Part shown: in pieces, positions 23,513 through 32,095 of the stretch
Numbering within the stretch: the stretch's first letter is position 1
How the letters are laid out: each line of letters starts with the position of its first letter
Origin: a virus
Length of the DNA: 62,945 nucleotides
IMG/VR virus record: IMGVR_UViG_3300034257_000004
Coordinates: 1-62,945 of that record
Strand: one strand, 5' to 3'
Made by a program: the position numbers and the translations under genes
The notes under the pieces: generated by a model
What the model saw: the letters and a program-made list of their open reading frames with translations, nothing else
What the model was told of the DNA's origin: nothing
The model's database searches: none

Positions 23513-23932
23513 ATGAGATGCCCAGACTGTCGAAAGTTCACCGGGTTCAATACGGAGACCGACCCCGACGTGAACGATTTAGAGGTCGCGGATGATAAGG
23601 TAACCGCGACAGTAGAGATAAAGAACACGTGCTCGGAGTGCGACATGGACCTCAAGACCGCGTCGCTCGAGGTCAGCACTGACCTGACGGACAAGGAGAA
23701 CGTGGAGTGGGAGAAAGACCAGAACCTCGAAGACCATGCGGGTCATACGTTGAGCGTGGAAGAGGGCGACCTCACACGTACCGAGAATACTGTAGGCGCT
23801 GGACGTGCGGCCAAGAAGTTCTATGGAGCCGAGGTAGAGGTAGCGCTATCATGCGGAGACTGTGACGACGTCAAGCTGGCGACCGTTACCCTCAAGGGAG
23901 AGGTACAGGCGTCTGCTATGGAGGACGTGTAG
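23513..23932 (+). CDS. Acidic double zinc-ribbon-like protein
   Basis: This 139-residue, very acidic protein has CPDC (3-6), CSECD near 44 and CGDCD near 118. The strand pattern repeats, as if two ribbons were fused. AAGGAG precedes it. Acidic zinc proteins of this size in phages may mimic DNA, but that is speculation. Confidence 0.65.
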   Translation: MRCPDCRKFTGFNTETDPDVNDLEVADDKVTATVEIKNTCSECDMDLKTASLEVSTDLTDKENVEWEKDQNLEDHAGHTLSVEEGDLTRTENTVGAGRAAKKFYGAEVEVALSCGDCDDVKLATVTLKGEVQASAMEDV

Positions 23933-23934
23933 CC

Positions 23935-24147
23935 ATGGGCCTCATAGTCAGCCCAGTACCATTCATAGTGGTGTTAGCCCTGCTGGAGGTAGGGCTGACA
24001 CTCTTCTTCGGGTATGCTACCAAGGTTCTACATGACGAGGGTGACAAGGCCAGGACCACCGGTACATTCGTTATTACAGGAGTTATGGTGCTGATACTTC
24101 TGTTCTCCTTCTTATGTATCTATAGTTACGCTGGAGCATGCCCATGA
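23935..24147 (+). CDS. Small membrane protein with two transmembrane segments
   Basis: It encodes 70 residues with hydrophobic segments at about 8-27 and 45-66, separated by a charged loop (LHDEGDKARTT). It should sit in the host inner membrane. It lies among replication and recombination genes rather than lysis genes, so a holin role is not indicated. Confidence 0.7.
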   Translation: MGLIVSPVPFIVVLALLEVGLTLFFGYATKVLHDEGDKARTTGTFVITGVMVLILLFSFLCIYSYAGACP

Positions 24148-25130
24148 GAGAAGAGTTCTACCACTGCTACAAGCCACACAGGTTCACACCTGGAGTCAAG
24201 TCTATAATAGACCAGGCGAACCTGTACATAGAGGAGTACCAGAAGAAGGGCTACACATTGATCCTCAGACAGCTGTACTACAGGTTCATAGCCAAGGACT
24301 CCTTCCCTAACTCATGGATAGACCGTCAGTATAACCTGAGACACGGTCTCGACCCTAACACCAAGAACACTCTAAAGAACTACAAGAGGTTGGGGGACAT
24401 GATAAACCACGGTCGTGAGGCCGGACTGATAAGCTGGACAGCGTTCGAGGACCGTAACAGAACACTATACGGTACCAACCCAGTAGAGAACCCCGAGGAC
24501 CTGTTGGAGTTCCTAGAACACAGATTAGTGCTGGACTGTTGGAGGGAGCAGCCCAACTACGTAGAGGTCTATGTGGAGAAAGACTCGCTGGGGCAGATAG
24601 TAGGTAGACCGGCGGATCTATGGCGTGTACCACACATGGCCTGCAAAGGTTACCTATCAGCCAGTCAGGCCTGGAAGGCAGGACTACGATTCAGGAAGGC
24701 TATAGATAACGGCAAGAAGGTCACACTGATTCACCTAGGAGACCACGACCCTAGCGGACAGGATATGACACGTGACAACCACAAGCGGCTCAACATGTTC
24801 GCTGAAGCAGGCGTAGCCATAGACAGGATAGCTCTGAACATGGACCAGATAAAGGCACGTAACCCACCGCCTAACCCGGCTAAGGTGACGGACTCTAGGT
24901 TCGCGACATACGTATCCGAGTATGGTACCGACTGCTGGGAGCTAGATGCTTTAGAGCCACAGGAGCTCTACGATATAATCTACGACACGGTCGAATCCTA
25001 CGTGGACAAGAAGTTATGGGACAAGACTATGAAGAAAGAACGTAAGGAGCGCAAACGGGTGAAGACCTTCCTAGATGGTGTTAGAACCAACTGGGATAAA
25101 GTCGACAAGTTCCTTAAAACAATAGACTAA
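24138..25130 (+). CDS. Spo11/topoisomerase VI-A-like TOPRIM protein
   Basis: In this 330-residue protein, LRQLYYRF (43-50) resembles the catalytic-tyrosine motif of Spo11 and topoisomerase VI subunit A. VEVYVEKDSLG (142-152) and LGDHDPSG (200-207) are the TOPRIM metal-binding Glu and Asp motifs, and CWELDALEP follows. These are the parts of an enzyme that cleaves DNA through a tyrosine. No B-subunit ATPase partner is visible here. It overlaps the membrane protein gene by ten bases. A TOPRIM nuclease is the alternative. Confidence 0.75.
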   Translation: MPMREEFYHCYKPHRFTPGVKSIIDQANLYIEEYQKKGYTLILRQLYYRFIAKDSFPNSWIDRQYNLRHGLDPNTKNTLKNYKRLGDMINHGREAGLISWTAFEDRNRTLYGTNPVENPEDLLEFLEHRLVLDCWREQPNYVEVYVEKDSLGQIVGRPADLWRVPHMACKGYLSASQAWKAGLRFRKAIDNGKKVTLIHLGDHDPSGQDMTRDNHKRLNMFAEAGVAIDRIALNMDQIKARNPPPNPAKVTDSRFATYVSEYGTDCWELDALEPQELYDIIYDTVESYVDKKLWDKTMKKERKERKRVKTFLDGVRTNWDKVDKFLKTID

Positions 25131-25147
25131 CTGGAGAAAGTAACACC

Positions 25148-26155
25148 ATGGCCAAAGAACCAACCGATAAAGTGAAAGTGGTACACGGAGAGATGGTAGG
25201 CAAGGAAGGTCAGGCGCTGGAGAAGGTAGGACGAAAGAAACCACTAGCTAAGACCCAACCAGTCTCTACTAAGGGTACCGACGAGTACCTACAACTCATC
25301 ATAGACGCCGCTAGAGATCCTAGCGTAGACGTTGAAAAGCTGAAGACCCTGCTCGAGATGAAAGAGCGTATGCTCATGAAGGTAGCCGAGGGGGAGTACA
25401 ACCAGGCTATGTCTATAGCACAGGGTGAAATGACCAGGGTTGGCCGAGACGCTAAGAATCCACAGACTCAGAGTAGATATGCGTCGTACGCTGCTCTGGA
25501 CAAGGTCCTACGACCCATCTACACCAAGCACGGCTTCTCACTCAGCTTCGACACGGCAGAGAGCCCGTTGCCAGAGCACGTTAGGATACTCTGTGACGTA
25601 GCACACAAGGCTGGTTTCAAGAGTACTAAGCACATAGACATGCCGAACGATGGCAAGGGAGCCAAGGGCGGCGATGTCATGACCAAGACCCATGCTACCG
25701 GTGCAGGGGTAACCTACGGCATGCGCTACCTGCTTAAGATGATCTTCAACGTAGCGATCGGTGAGGACGACACGGACGGCAACAGGCCTACAGGTGGCGG
25801 TGGTCAGGACCACAGATACCCGTCCAAGGGCAACGAGGACGTACGGGCTCCACAGTCTAAGTCGGAACGAGCAGCAGCTACTAACAAACCTGCTGATACT
25901 GCTACACAGAGCAGCAGCAAACCTGCTACTACGGAGAAGGTAGCACAGACCACGAGACCTACGGGTGGTATAGAACCCGCACCGGACGCTGTCTCCAGGG
26001 TAACTGCGTCGAACGTCAAGACTCTCAAGTCCCTGATGACTCGAGCCGGTATAACTGAGGACGAGTTCGACTCCAAGTTCGGGTTCAAGATAGAATACCT
26101 CGATAAGAAAGACCTAGGGCCGGTCGCAGACTGGATAAAAGAGAATGGCAAGTAA
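25148..26155 (+). CDS. erf-like: Erf-family single-strand annealing protein
   Basis: This 335-residue protein has the ERF core: QTQSRYASYAALDKVLRPIY with HGFSLSFD (about 100-130), then THATGAGVTYGMRYLLKM near 185. ERF proteins anneal complementary single strands in phage recombination. The Thr/Ser/Pro-rich linker and the C-terminal domain (SLMTRAGITEDEFDSKFG) are typical. The PD-(D/E)XK exonuclease two genes downstream would be its partner. Confidence 0.9.
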   Translation: MAKEPTDKVKVVHGEMVGKEGQALEKVGRKKPLAKTQPVSTKGTDEYLQLIIDAARDPSVDVEKLKTLLEMKERMLMKVAEGEYNQAMSIAQGEMTRVGRDAKNPQTQSRYASYAALDKVLRPIYTKHGFSLSFDTAESPLPEHVRILCDVAHKAGFKSTKHIDMPNDGKGAKGGDVMTKTHATGAGVTYGMRYLLKMIFNVAIGEDDTDGNRPTGGGGQDHRYPSKGNEDVRAPQSKSERAAATNKPADTATQSSSKPATTEKVAQTTRPTGGIEPAPDAVSRVTASNVKTLKSLMTRAGITEDEFDSKFGFKIEYLDKKDLGPVADWIKENGK

Positions 26156-26375
26156 AACCAAGTACGAGTTCATCGTGTTCGTACGGCCGGAAAACGACGA
26201 CCTAGTCGTGATAATAGCTGCCGGGCATAAAAACAAGGAGACCATGACTGAGGCCTGGAGGATCGCCTCCATGATGCTGAAGAACGGTCAGGTCTCAGGG
26301 TTCATGGCCACCGACGTCAAGACAGGTGAAATCATGGGAGAGAAGGGAGAGACCGAGTGGACTTCGAAGAGCTAG
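26145..26375 (+). CDS. Hypothetical small protein
   Basis: This 76-residue alpha/beta protein (YEFIVFVRPENDDLVVIIAAG, then a helix) lies between the annealing protein and the exonuclease and overlaps both. It may be an accessory of the recombination pair. No family recognised. Confidence 0.65.
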   Translation: MASKTKYEFIVFVRPENDDLVVIIAAGHKNKETMTEAWRIASMMLKNGQVSGFMATDVKTGEIMGEKGETEWTSKS

Positions 26376-26995
26376 AGCTAGAGTTCGACCCGGACACACA
26401 CACGTATGTATGGAACGGCGCCAAGAGACCGTCGTGTACCGAGGTACTCACCCTAGCACGTAAGCCACTAGATAGGATACCCAAGGATGTACTCGACAGA
26501 GCAACTGAGCGTGGCAAGTCCGTACACCACGCAGTACATCTACACACTATCAAGGACCTGTACAAGCCATCTATGACACAGGCCATCAGGCTTAGGATCA
26601 AGTGGTGGGAGTGGTTTCTAAAGGAGTACAACGTCAAGCCTATACCTTCCAAGCAGCTGAAGGGCGGGTTTATATCGGAGGTTCCACTGGTACATCCTAT
26701 CTTCGGGTTCGGCGTCACACCCGACTTAGGCGCCGCTATGGTTCTCGACGTACCGTCGGTGGTAGAGGTCAAGGCCGTGTCCGTGCTGAACGACTCCACG
26801 GCTTTACAGACCGCAGCACAGCTCAAAACGGTTCAGCACATATTCCCAGAACTAGAGGTACAGGACAGATATGTCGTACAGCTGTTCCCAGATAAGAGAC
26901 CGAACGTAGAGTGTTACAGAGACAGCACTGACTGGGCTACGTACCTGTCTTTCATGAATGTCTTCAACTGGAGAAGAAGTCACAAGGTAGACTGA
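26357..26995 (+). CDS. PD-(D/E)XK exonuclease (RecB/Cas4-like)
   Basis: This 212-residue protein has the RecB-type nuclease order: ATERGKSVHHAVH with the conserved His (about 49-61), GFGVTPDLG with the metal-binding Asp near 119, VVEVKAVS with the Glu-x-Lys near 135 and TAAQLKTVQH with the QxxxY-like helix. It should resect double-stranded ends to supply strands for the Erf-like protein. Confidence 0.8.
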   Translation: MDFEELELEFDPDTHTYVWNGAKRPSCTEVLTLARKPLDRIPKDVLDRATERGKSVHHAVHLHTIKDLYKPSMTQAIRLRIKWWEWFLKEYNVKPIPSKQLKGGFISEVPLVHPIFGFGVTPDLGAAMVLDVPSVVEVKAVSVLNDSTALQTAAQLKTVQHIFPELEVQDRYVVQLFPDKRPNVECYRDSTDWATYLSFMNVFNWRRSHKVD

Positions 26996-27006
26996 AGGAG
27001 AACTGT

Positions 27007-27183
27007 ATGCGGCTTACCAAGGTACTACGTGTATGGAGAAGAGCTAGCGACCAGGACCTACGCGAGACAGCCAAGATGTTCGGTATATCGTCCGCTACTC
27101 TGTGTCGCTTGGAGAAGCGAGGTAGCATGGACGGCAAGACGTTGGCGAAGATACTTATATGGTTACTAGGAGAGGACAAATGA
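27007..27183 (+). CDS. Small Cro/C1-type helix-turn-helix protein
   Basis: It encodes 58 residues from ATG 27007 after GAAGGAGAAC. DLRETAKMFGISSATLCRLEKRG forms a Cro/C1 helix-turn-helix (about residues 18-40). It is probably a compact transcriptional regulator. Its stop overlaps the next start as ATGA. It may bind one of the promoter dyads in this genome. Confidence 0.8.
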   Translation: MRLTKVLRVWRRASDQDLRETAKMFGISSATLCRLEKRGSMDGKTLAKILIWLLGEDK

Positions 27184-27647
27184 TGTCACAACAAGTAGAC
27201 CCAGAAGTGGTGCGTTTTCTACACATACTGGCCCAGCTGGCCAACCACCATCCGAAGTTCGAACGATACATAGATAAGTTCGCTAGAACGTTTCTGATAG
27301 AACACTGCAAGGAAGGGATCGAGTCCTATGGGGACGAGGAACAGTTCGCGGACTACTTCGCTACCTCTCCACAGGTAAACACAGCACCGCCAGACCAGTA
27401 CGAGGTAGACAGGTTCGCCGACGATGTGAACTCCGTCACCCAAGTCTACCCCCAGTTTGTACGACGTATAGCTCTGTGGTTCTACGAGATAGGCAAGATA
27501 CTTTACCCACGGTGTGACGACCCAAAGTGTTTGTTCTGTTCGTGTAAGGATGCGGAAGAGTACGCCGACATAGCAGAGGCCGCAGCCAAAGAATTGACGC
27601 GTGTAACGGCTCAGGATAAGATGAGAAGTAACGCCCACAACAACTAA
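27180..27647 (+). CDS. Hypothetical protein
   Basis: It encodes 155 residues from ATG 27180, which overlaps the regulator stop and follows AGGAGAGG. It is largely helical. CDDPKCLFCSCKD near residue 117 is a compact Cys cluster that could bind metal. No family recognised. Confidence 0.65.
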   Translation: MMSQQVDPEVVRFLHILAQLANHHPKFERYIDKFARTFLIEHCKEGIESYGDEEQFADYFATSPQVNTAPPDQYEVDRFADDVNSVTQVYPQFVRRIALWFYEIGKILYPRCDDPKCLFCSCKDAEEYADIAEAAAKELTRVTAQDKMRSNAHNN

Positions 27648-27659
27648 CGAAGGAGTGAC

Positions 27660-28493
27660 ATGGCAAAACGAACCAAGAAGACAGACGAGAACACAGAGGC
27701 TTTAGAACAAGTACAGGTACAGACTAACCTGGCTATACTACAAGACCAGACTCAGATGACTATAGAGTTATCTCCACCCGGTAAAGAGATGATACGCCTG
27801 TTGATGTTCCCGGATAAGATACTAGAGGATGCCAAGGAGATAACTATCGAATCCGACGACGAATACAGATTAGCGGATGAACAACAGTCCGCATGGAAGA
27901 GGGAGGCGGTCGAGATAGAGAGTGGCAGAACCGCTGGTGCGGGACCGCTCACGAGGCTAAAGAAGCTGTGGGATAACCCCTTCACGTCCGCGGCCAACAT
28001 ACGCAAGCAAGCTGCACTGCTCGTACAGCAGACTATGACAGCATACAGAGTCAAGAGGAAAGCCGACGAAGCAGCTAAGAACCAAGAGGCCGAGAAGTTA
28101 GCCAGGGAGGAAACAGAACGTCTGAGGTCAGAAGCGGAGGCAGCACGTGCCAAGGCTGCTAAACTGAAGTCGCCAGCCAAGAAGGAAGCATTGCTGGAAG
28201 AGGCAGCTAAGTTGGAACAAACCGCAGAGATGATGCCTCAGACCTTCACCGCACCTCCACAGGTGTCACTCACCTCTGATGTCAGCAGTGCGGGTGGTAA
28301 GTGGGTAGGCGAGGTCACAGACCCCAAGCTCTACCTAGGCTACCTTATAGAGAATGACGACTTCCTGGGCATGGTCGTAAAGTTCATGCAGTCTGGGCTC
28401 AACGCACACGCTAAGTCCGTGAAGAACAACAAGGTCATACCTGGGTTCAAAGCCACAGACCAAGACGTCTATCGTAACAAGCCAGTTAAATAG
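27660..28493 (+). CDS. Coiled-coil hypothetical protein
   Basis: It encodes 277 residues. A long central helix of alternating Ala, Glu, Lys and Arg (about 110-200) is a clear coiled coil. The C-terminal domain (VSLTSDVSSAGGKWVGEVTD, YLGYLIEN) is compact. I recall similar proteins near recombination genes in other phages, with no assigned function. Confidence 0.7.
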   Translation: MAKRTKKTDENTEALEQVQVQTNLAILQDQTQMTIELSPPGKEMIRLLMFPDKILEDAKEITIESDDEYRLADEQQSAWKREAVEIESGRTAGAGPLTRLKKLWDNPFTSAANIRKQAALLVQQTMTAYRVKRKADEAAKNQEAEKLAREETERLRSEAEAARAKAAKLKSPAKKEALLEEAAKLEQTAEMMPQTFTAPPQVSLTSDVSSAGGKWVGEVTDPKLYLGYLIENDDFLGMVVKFMQSGLNAHAKSVKNNKVIPGFKATDQDVYRNKPVK

Positions 28494-28500
28494 ACGGACT

Positions 28501-28941
28501 ATGGGCAAACTAACGCTCGATCAATTACACAAAAGTAGACTCATCAAGGTTAAACCTTATGGGTGTCAACTGACTGTAGAAGAAAGAAAAGCATCTAGGA
28601 CGGATACTATGACTAGATATGTAGCTAAATACAGAAAGACAGAAGCTGGGATAGCAGCGACACGCAGAGCTTCTCGTAATGCTGCTAGAAAGAAAAGACT
28701 TGGGAAACCAGTCACAGAGGAGTTCTGTATTATCTTACTAGCAAAGCAGAACAATCAATGTGGTATCTGTCATAAACACCTATTATGGCCGGACAAAGAT
28801 ACCTGTTTAGACCATGACCACAAAACCGGCAAGGTCAGAGGCATACTCTGTAGTAGATGTAACAGAGGACTAGGACATTTCCAAGACAATGTAGAATCTT
28901 TACGACAAGCGGTGACCTATTTAACTATGGACCGAAAATAG
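28501..28941 (+). CDS. Endonuclease VII-like HNH nuclease (copy 2)
   Basis: It encodes 146 residues. CGICHKHLLWPD, the DHDHKTGKVRGILC core and CNRGLGHFQD match the copy at 21857 closely, while the N-terminal halves differ. It has the same AT-rich codon use. As with copy 1, its stop lies a few bases before a strong promoter. This repeated placement suggests insertion by a homing-like process. Confidence 0.85.
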   Translation: MGKLTLDQLHKSRLIKVKPYGCQLTVEERKASRTDTMTRYVAKYRKTEAGIAATRRASRNAARKKRLGKPVTEEFCIILLAKQNNQCGICHKHLLWPDKDTCLDHDHKTGKVRGILCSRCNRGLGHFQDNVESLRQAVTYLTMDRK

Positions 28942-28944
28942 CTG

Positions 28945-28973
28945 TTTACTTTGTTATCGATTCGTGTTACAAT
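28945..28973 (+). promoter_or_regulatory. Sigma70-type promoter
   Basis: TTTACT (28945-28950), 17 bp, TACAAT (28968-28973) with TGt before the -10. CGATT (28958-28962) and AATCG (28971-28975) form a short dyad over the spacer and -10. It drives the gene at 29014. Confidence 0.75.
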
Positions 28974-29013
28974 CGGATCGTAGCTTAAAGAACCGACCGA
29001 CGCAGGAGACCAT

Positions 29014-29973
29014 TTGACCAAGAAGCAGGAAGAAGAACCAAAGGTAGTAGGGATAGCGGTGGAGGTAACCAGTCTTCCCGATGGACCGTGCAACGTAGAA
29101 GTACGGTACGACCGCGGAGAACCTGGTACCACCGCCTACGACCTGTGGAGACCCGCTATCTATGCCGCCTACGTCACAGCCCACAAGAACGAACTAGTAG
29201 AGATAGAGTTGGTGTTCACAGGTACACAGCACTCACTCTATATGTCGGTGCCCGAGGAGGCATCGGAGCTGACGTCCAAACCTATGAATGAGGTGGAACG
29301 TCAGATAGCCAGGAAGGGCTTTGAGACAGGCTACCTGAGCGGCGGCAAGTGGAAGGTCCATCAGCCGGACGCAGCGGTCGGTACCCCTGACTGTGTCTAC
29401 AGGCCCAGGGGGTACTTCACACAAGAACAGATGATAGCGCTCGCCACGTCGACCCACGAGACTATCGTCGAGGAGATACAGGTCTCCTCAGAAGCCAACG
29501 GGTCGAGCACTAGGCGTTATCTACACATGAGAGGAGCCAGAAACATGGCGAAGAAGACCGAGGTCGAAGAGACCAAGAAGGTGCGGGCGACCGCCAAGTC
29601 CCTGAACGGCGTGGAGGTTGAGATCTCCCCGAAGCAGGAAGAGATGTTGGAGTTGATTCGTAAGCGATCGGCGTCAGGTAACCCGGTCGGCAGCGACCCC
29701 GAACGACTGGACGACCCGTCTAGTATCGCGGCTATGAAGCTCGCTACCAACGAGGTGGTCACCCGCGGTAAGTTTGGAACCAGATGGTGGTACTTCGCGA
29801 ATGCCAAGGATCTAGCGGCTGCGGTCGCAGCTGCGGAGAAGGCGGCAGAGGAAGAGGCCGCGGCCAAGAAGAAACCCGCCAAGGCTGCACCAGCCAAAGC
29901 AGCGGCAGGTTCCGCAGCAGCAGCCAGCGGCAAGAAGGTCGCCGGTCGGTTGAAGAAGCCCAGCGAGAAGTAA
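29014..29973 (+). CDS. Hypothetical protein with histone H1-like Ala/Lys/Pro tail
   Basis: It encodes 319 residues from a TTG start after CAGGAG. The first 175 residues form an alpha/beta domain of unknown family. A second, in-frame ATG at 29545 has its own AGAGGAG and begins MAKKTEVEETKK, so a shorter 142-residue product may also be made. The C terminus is a low-complexity Ala/Lys/Pro stretch (KKPAKAAPAKAA) like histone H1 or bacterial nucleoid proteins. It has a private promoter and is followed by a strong terminator. Confidence 0.65.
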   Translation: MTKKQEEEPKVVGIAVEVTSLPDGPCNVEVRYDRGEPGTTAYDLWRPAIYAAYVTAHKNELVEIELVFTGTQHSLYMSVPEEASELTSKPMNEVERQIARKGFETGYLSGGKWKVHQPDAAVGTPDCVYRPRGYFTQEQMIALATSTHETIVEEIQVSSEANGSSTRRYLHMRGARNMAKKTEVEETKKVRATAKSLNGVEVEISPKQEEMLELIRKRSASGNPVGSDPERLDDPSSIAAMKLATNEVVTRGKFGTRWWYFANAKDLAAAVAAAEKAAEEEAAAKKKPAKAAPAKAAAGSAAAASGKKVAGRLKKPSEK

Positions 29974-29992
29974 GCTCGGGCGCAGCACAGGA

Positions 29993-30029
29993 AAAGGGCG
30001 AGGGTAACCGGTATGGTCCCTCGCCCTTT
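29993..30029. terminator. Bidirectional rho-independent terminator
   Basis: AAAGGGCGAGGG (29993-30004) pairs with CCCTCGCCCTTT (30018-30029), a perfect 12-bp stem with a 13-base loop. CTGTTT follows on the plus strand and TTTTCC on the minus strand. It separates the rightward arm from the converging structural arm. Confidence 0.9.
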
Positions 30030-30126
30030 CTGTTTCCCCACCTACCTATATCGCACAAGAACTGCGTCCTAACACCTAACACATACAAGGCTACGTGTAG
30101 ACGCCTCAGAACGTCGTAGAACTGAC

Positions 30127-30795
30127 CTACTCGTCAAGAACTATACCGTTATGCTCCTCAGCATGCTTGGTAGCCGTAGACTTGACCGTAGTAGTCACCA
30201 ACTGCACGTCCGTAATCTTGTCCGACGTGCCCTGCTCTACTTGCTTGGTGACGAGCTGGTCTATCCGTATGATGATGGGCAGACCTTGAGCTATCAGTTT
30301 CTCCATCTCGTCTACGTGTGGGCTATCCAAGTGTGCACGTTTCTCGAGGACTGGAAGCAGATCGTCCCATTCTTTTAGTGTCAGCGGTACGGAATCCCTG
30401 ACTCTACCAATGATAGCGTCGTCTTCATGGAACTCGCCCGACGGGTGTATAAGACCGTCTACCCACTTCTGCTTCAACGCCGTAGTTATGGGAAGCATCT
30501 CTGCCTTGAGCAACTGTAAGGTCAGTGTGTCACCAGACTGAGTCTTAGTTATCTGCTCGTTCTGATCCTGTAGGTCTTTGACCTGCTTTACCAAAGCTTC
30601 GTGACCTACCTCGATTGCCTTCCTCTTACTCTCCTCTACCTGGGCCTGAAGAATAGCCTTTTCGGCATTCTCTGCCAGTCTCACCTTCTCTTTCTTGTTG
30701 GCTCTCCACTGTAGGTAGACCACCAACGGTCCGGCGAGTAGACCGATGATAGCCATAATGGTGTTGAGGTCTGCCCTAGATATGAGACATAGCAT
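30127..30795 (-). CDS. Membrane-anchored coiled-coil protein
   Basis: This 222-residue protein has one N-terminal transmembrane segment (about 11-27) and then a long charged coiled coil (about 30-85). The remainder is soluble and helical. It is the last gene of the structural arm. A lysis accessory or anchored tail-related protein is possible; nothing in the sequence decides this. Confidence 0.6.
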   Translation of the reverse strand: MLCLISRADLNTIMAIIGLLAGPLVVYLQWRANKKEKVRLAENAEKAILQAQVEESKRKAIEVGHEALVKQVKDLQDQNEQITKTQSGDTLTLQLLKAEMLPITTALKQKWVDGLIHPSGEFHEDDAIIGRVRDSVPLTLKEWDDLLPVLEKRAHLDSPHVDEMEKLIAQGLPIIIRIDQLVTKQVEQGTSDKITDVQLVTTTVKSTATKHAEEHNGIVLDE

Positions 30796-30861
30796 GGTGT
30801 TGCTCCCGTAGTTGTATGGACCCTGGTTTAATGTGGGAGTAGCAATCTCTCCGTAGCTGTC

Positions 30862-31725
30862 TTATGGACCAAGCGTCCTAAGCAACGAGTTGCTCCTGAC
30901 CTCAGCCGCCGGCTCCGTAGTTATCCATGCTCCTCGTATCGAGACTATCGCCACCATCCGCATGAACTGTTTCGTCTCAAGTGCCGTCGGTGACTGCTTC
31001 TGTGCCGACGCCGTGTAGTTGCTCCACGTTGTGCTGTCGAACACTGCATCGCTAGGGATGAATATCACGAAGGTCTCGGAACTCTTAGGACCTACTATGA
31101 TACCCTGCCTATAGCTATGATCTACCAGTTGCTCCAACTGCTTCGGCGACTTGTCCGGAAACATCCGAGCCAGCGCGGGTATGCCTACACCTGCCATTCC
31201 TGCTATAGTCGCACTCTGCGTTACGTTGAGGTATGGCGCGAATATAGGCGCTACCCCAGTGGCAAACTCTAGAAGACCGAACAACCTAGTTCGCATAGAC
31301 TCCGCCGTGCCTACCCTCGACACGGCAATGAGTACTCGTTGGTCCGTTGGTGCTGCAGCGTATGGATACCTAATCATCCTGTTGTAGGTGTCGTGACAAC
31401 GCTTCAGGTCGAAGGCTTGATTCATAGACTTGGCCAGATCGCACTGGGACAGGTCGAAGCCAAATGTGACTCCTCTCAGCCAGTACGGTCGTTCGTCGTA
31501 GTTCTCTACGTTCAGCTGCACGGCCAGATAGCGAGCGGCTATCCTTCCTCCGTACACATCTCGTACGGCACCGTAGTCCATGATCGACGGGTCTATGGCC
31601 GTACCCTGTACTTCTGGTTGGTTGACCACGGCTCGTGCCACGGTAGGTTCATCCTGGGCGTAGATAGGAACGGCGCAGAGCACCAACACCAACAGCAAGC
31701 AGATCGAAAGTTTGATTCTATACAT
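30862..31725 (-). CDS. Exported protein with signal peptide
   Basis: It encodes 287 residues. MYRIK, a hydrophobic stretch and VPIYAQD form a classical signal peptide with cleavage after YA, near residue 23. No lipobox. The mature protein has an RYLAVQLNVENYDERP beta segment, an internal hydrophobic stretch (about 150-180), and no motif I recognise. AGAGGAG precedes the start. An exported phage protein in this position could alter the host envelope, for example in exclusion of other phages. Confidence 0.65.
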   Translation of the reverse strand: MYRIKLSICLLLVLVLCAVPIYAQDEPTVARAVVNQPEVQGTAIDPSIMDYGAVRDVYGGRIAARYLAVQLNVENYDERPYWLRGVTFGFDLSQCDLAKSMNQAFDLKRCHDTYNRMIRYPYAAAPTDQRVLIAVSRVGTAESMRTRLFGLLEFATGVAPIFAPYLNVTQSATIAGMAGVGIPALARMFPDKSPKQLEQLVDHSYRQGIIVGPKSSETFVIFIPSDAVFDSTTWSNYTASAQKQSPTALETKQFMRMVAIVSIRGAWITTEPAAEVRSNSLLRTLGP

Positions 31726-31729
31726 GTGG

Positions 31730-32083
31730 TTACTCCTCTGTCTGCGTAGACCCTCGGTCCACTTTAGTCTTGTCGTCTAGCGAAGTAGTTGCTTTCTCCG
31801 CCTCTATCGTAGCCAGTGCCTCGACCTTGGCCACTGACACGTCCCCGCGTCTGTCGATGTACTTCCACCCCACAGCTCCGGCTGTAACTACCGCCGGCAA
31901 CACCACGGTCCTAAGTACCGACAAAAGTATTTCTCTGACCCCTGCGTCCTGTGTATACCGTAGACCCAGTAATACTACCACGAGTACCAGGACAGGCGTC
32001 AGAGCGGATATGACCGCTATCTTGAAGCTGGACGTTTTACTGCCGGTCTGAGGTTTCAGTGAGTCTAACAACTGGTCTGACAT
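31730..32083 (-). CDS. Two-TM membrane protein, holin candidate
   Basis: This 117-residue protein has hydrophobic segments at about 20-43 and 54-74 and a charged C-terminal tail (DKTKVDRGSTQTEE). This topology fits a class II holin, but it lies at the far end of the structural arm from the endolysin. GGAGGAG precedes the start. Confidence 0.55.
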   Translation of the reverse strand: MSDQLLDSLKPQTGSKTSSFKIAVISALTPVLVLVVVLLGLRYTQDAGVREILLSVLRTVVLPAVVTAGAVGWKYIDRRGDVSVAKVEALATIEAEKATTSLDDKTKVDRGSTQTEE

Positions 32084-32095
32084 GACTCCTCCGTG

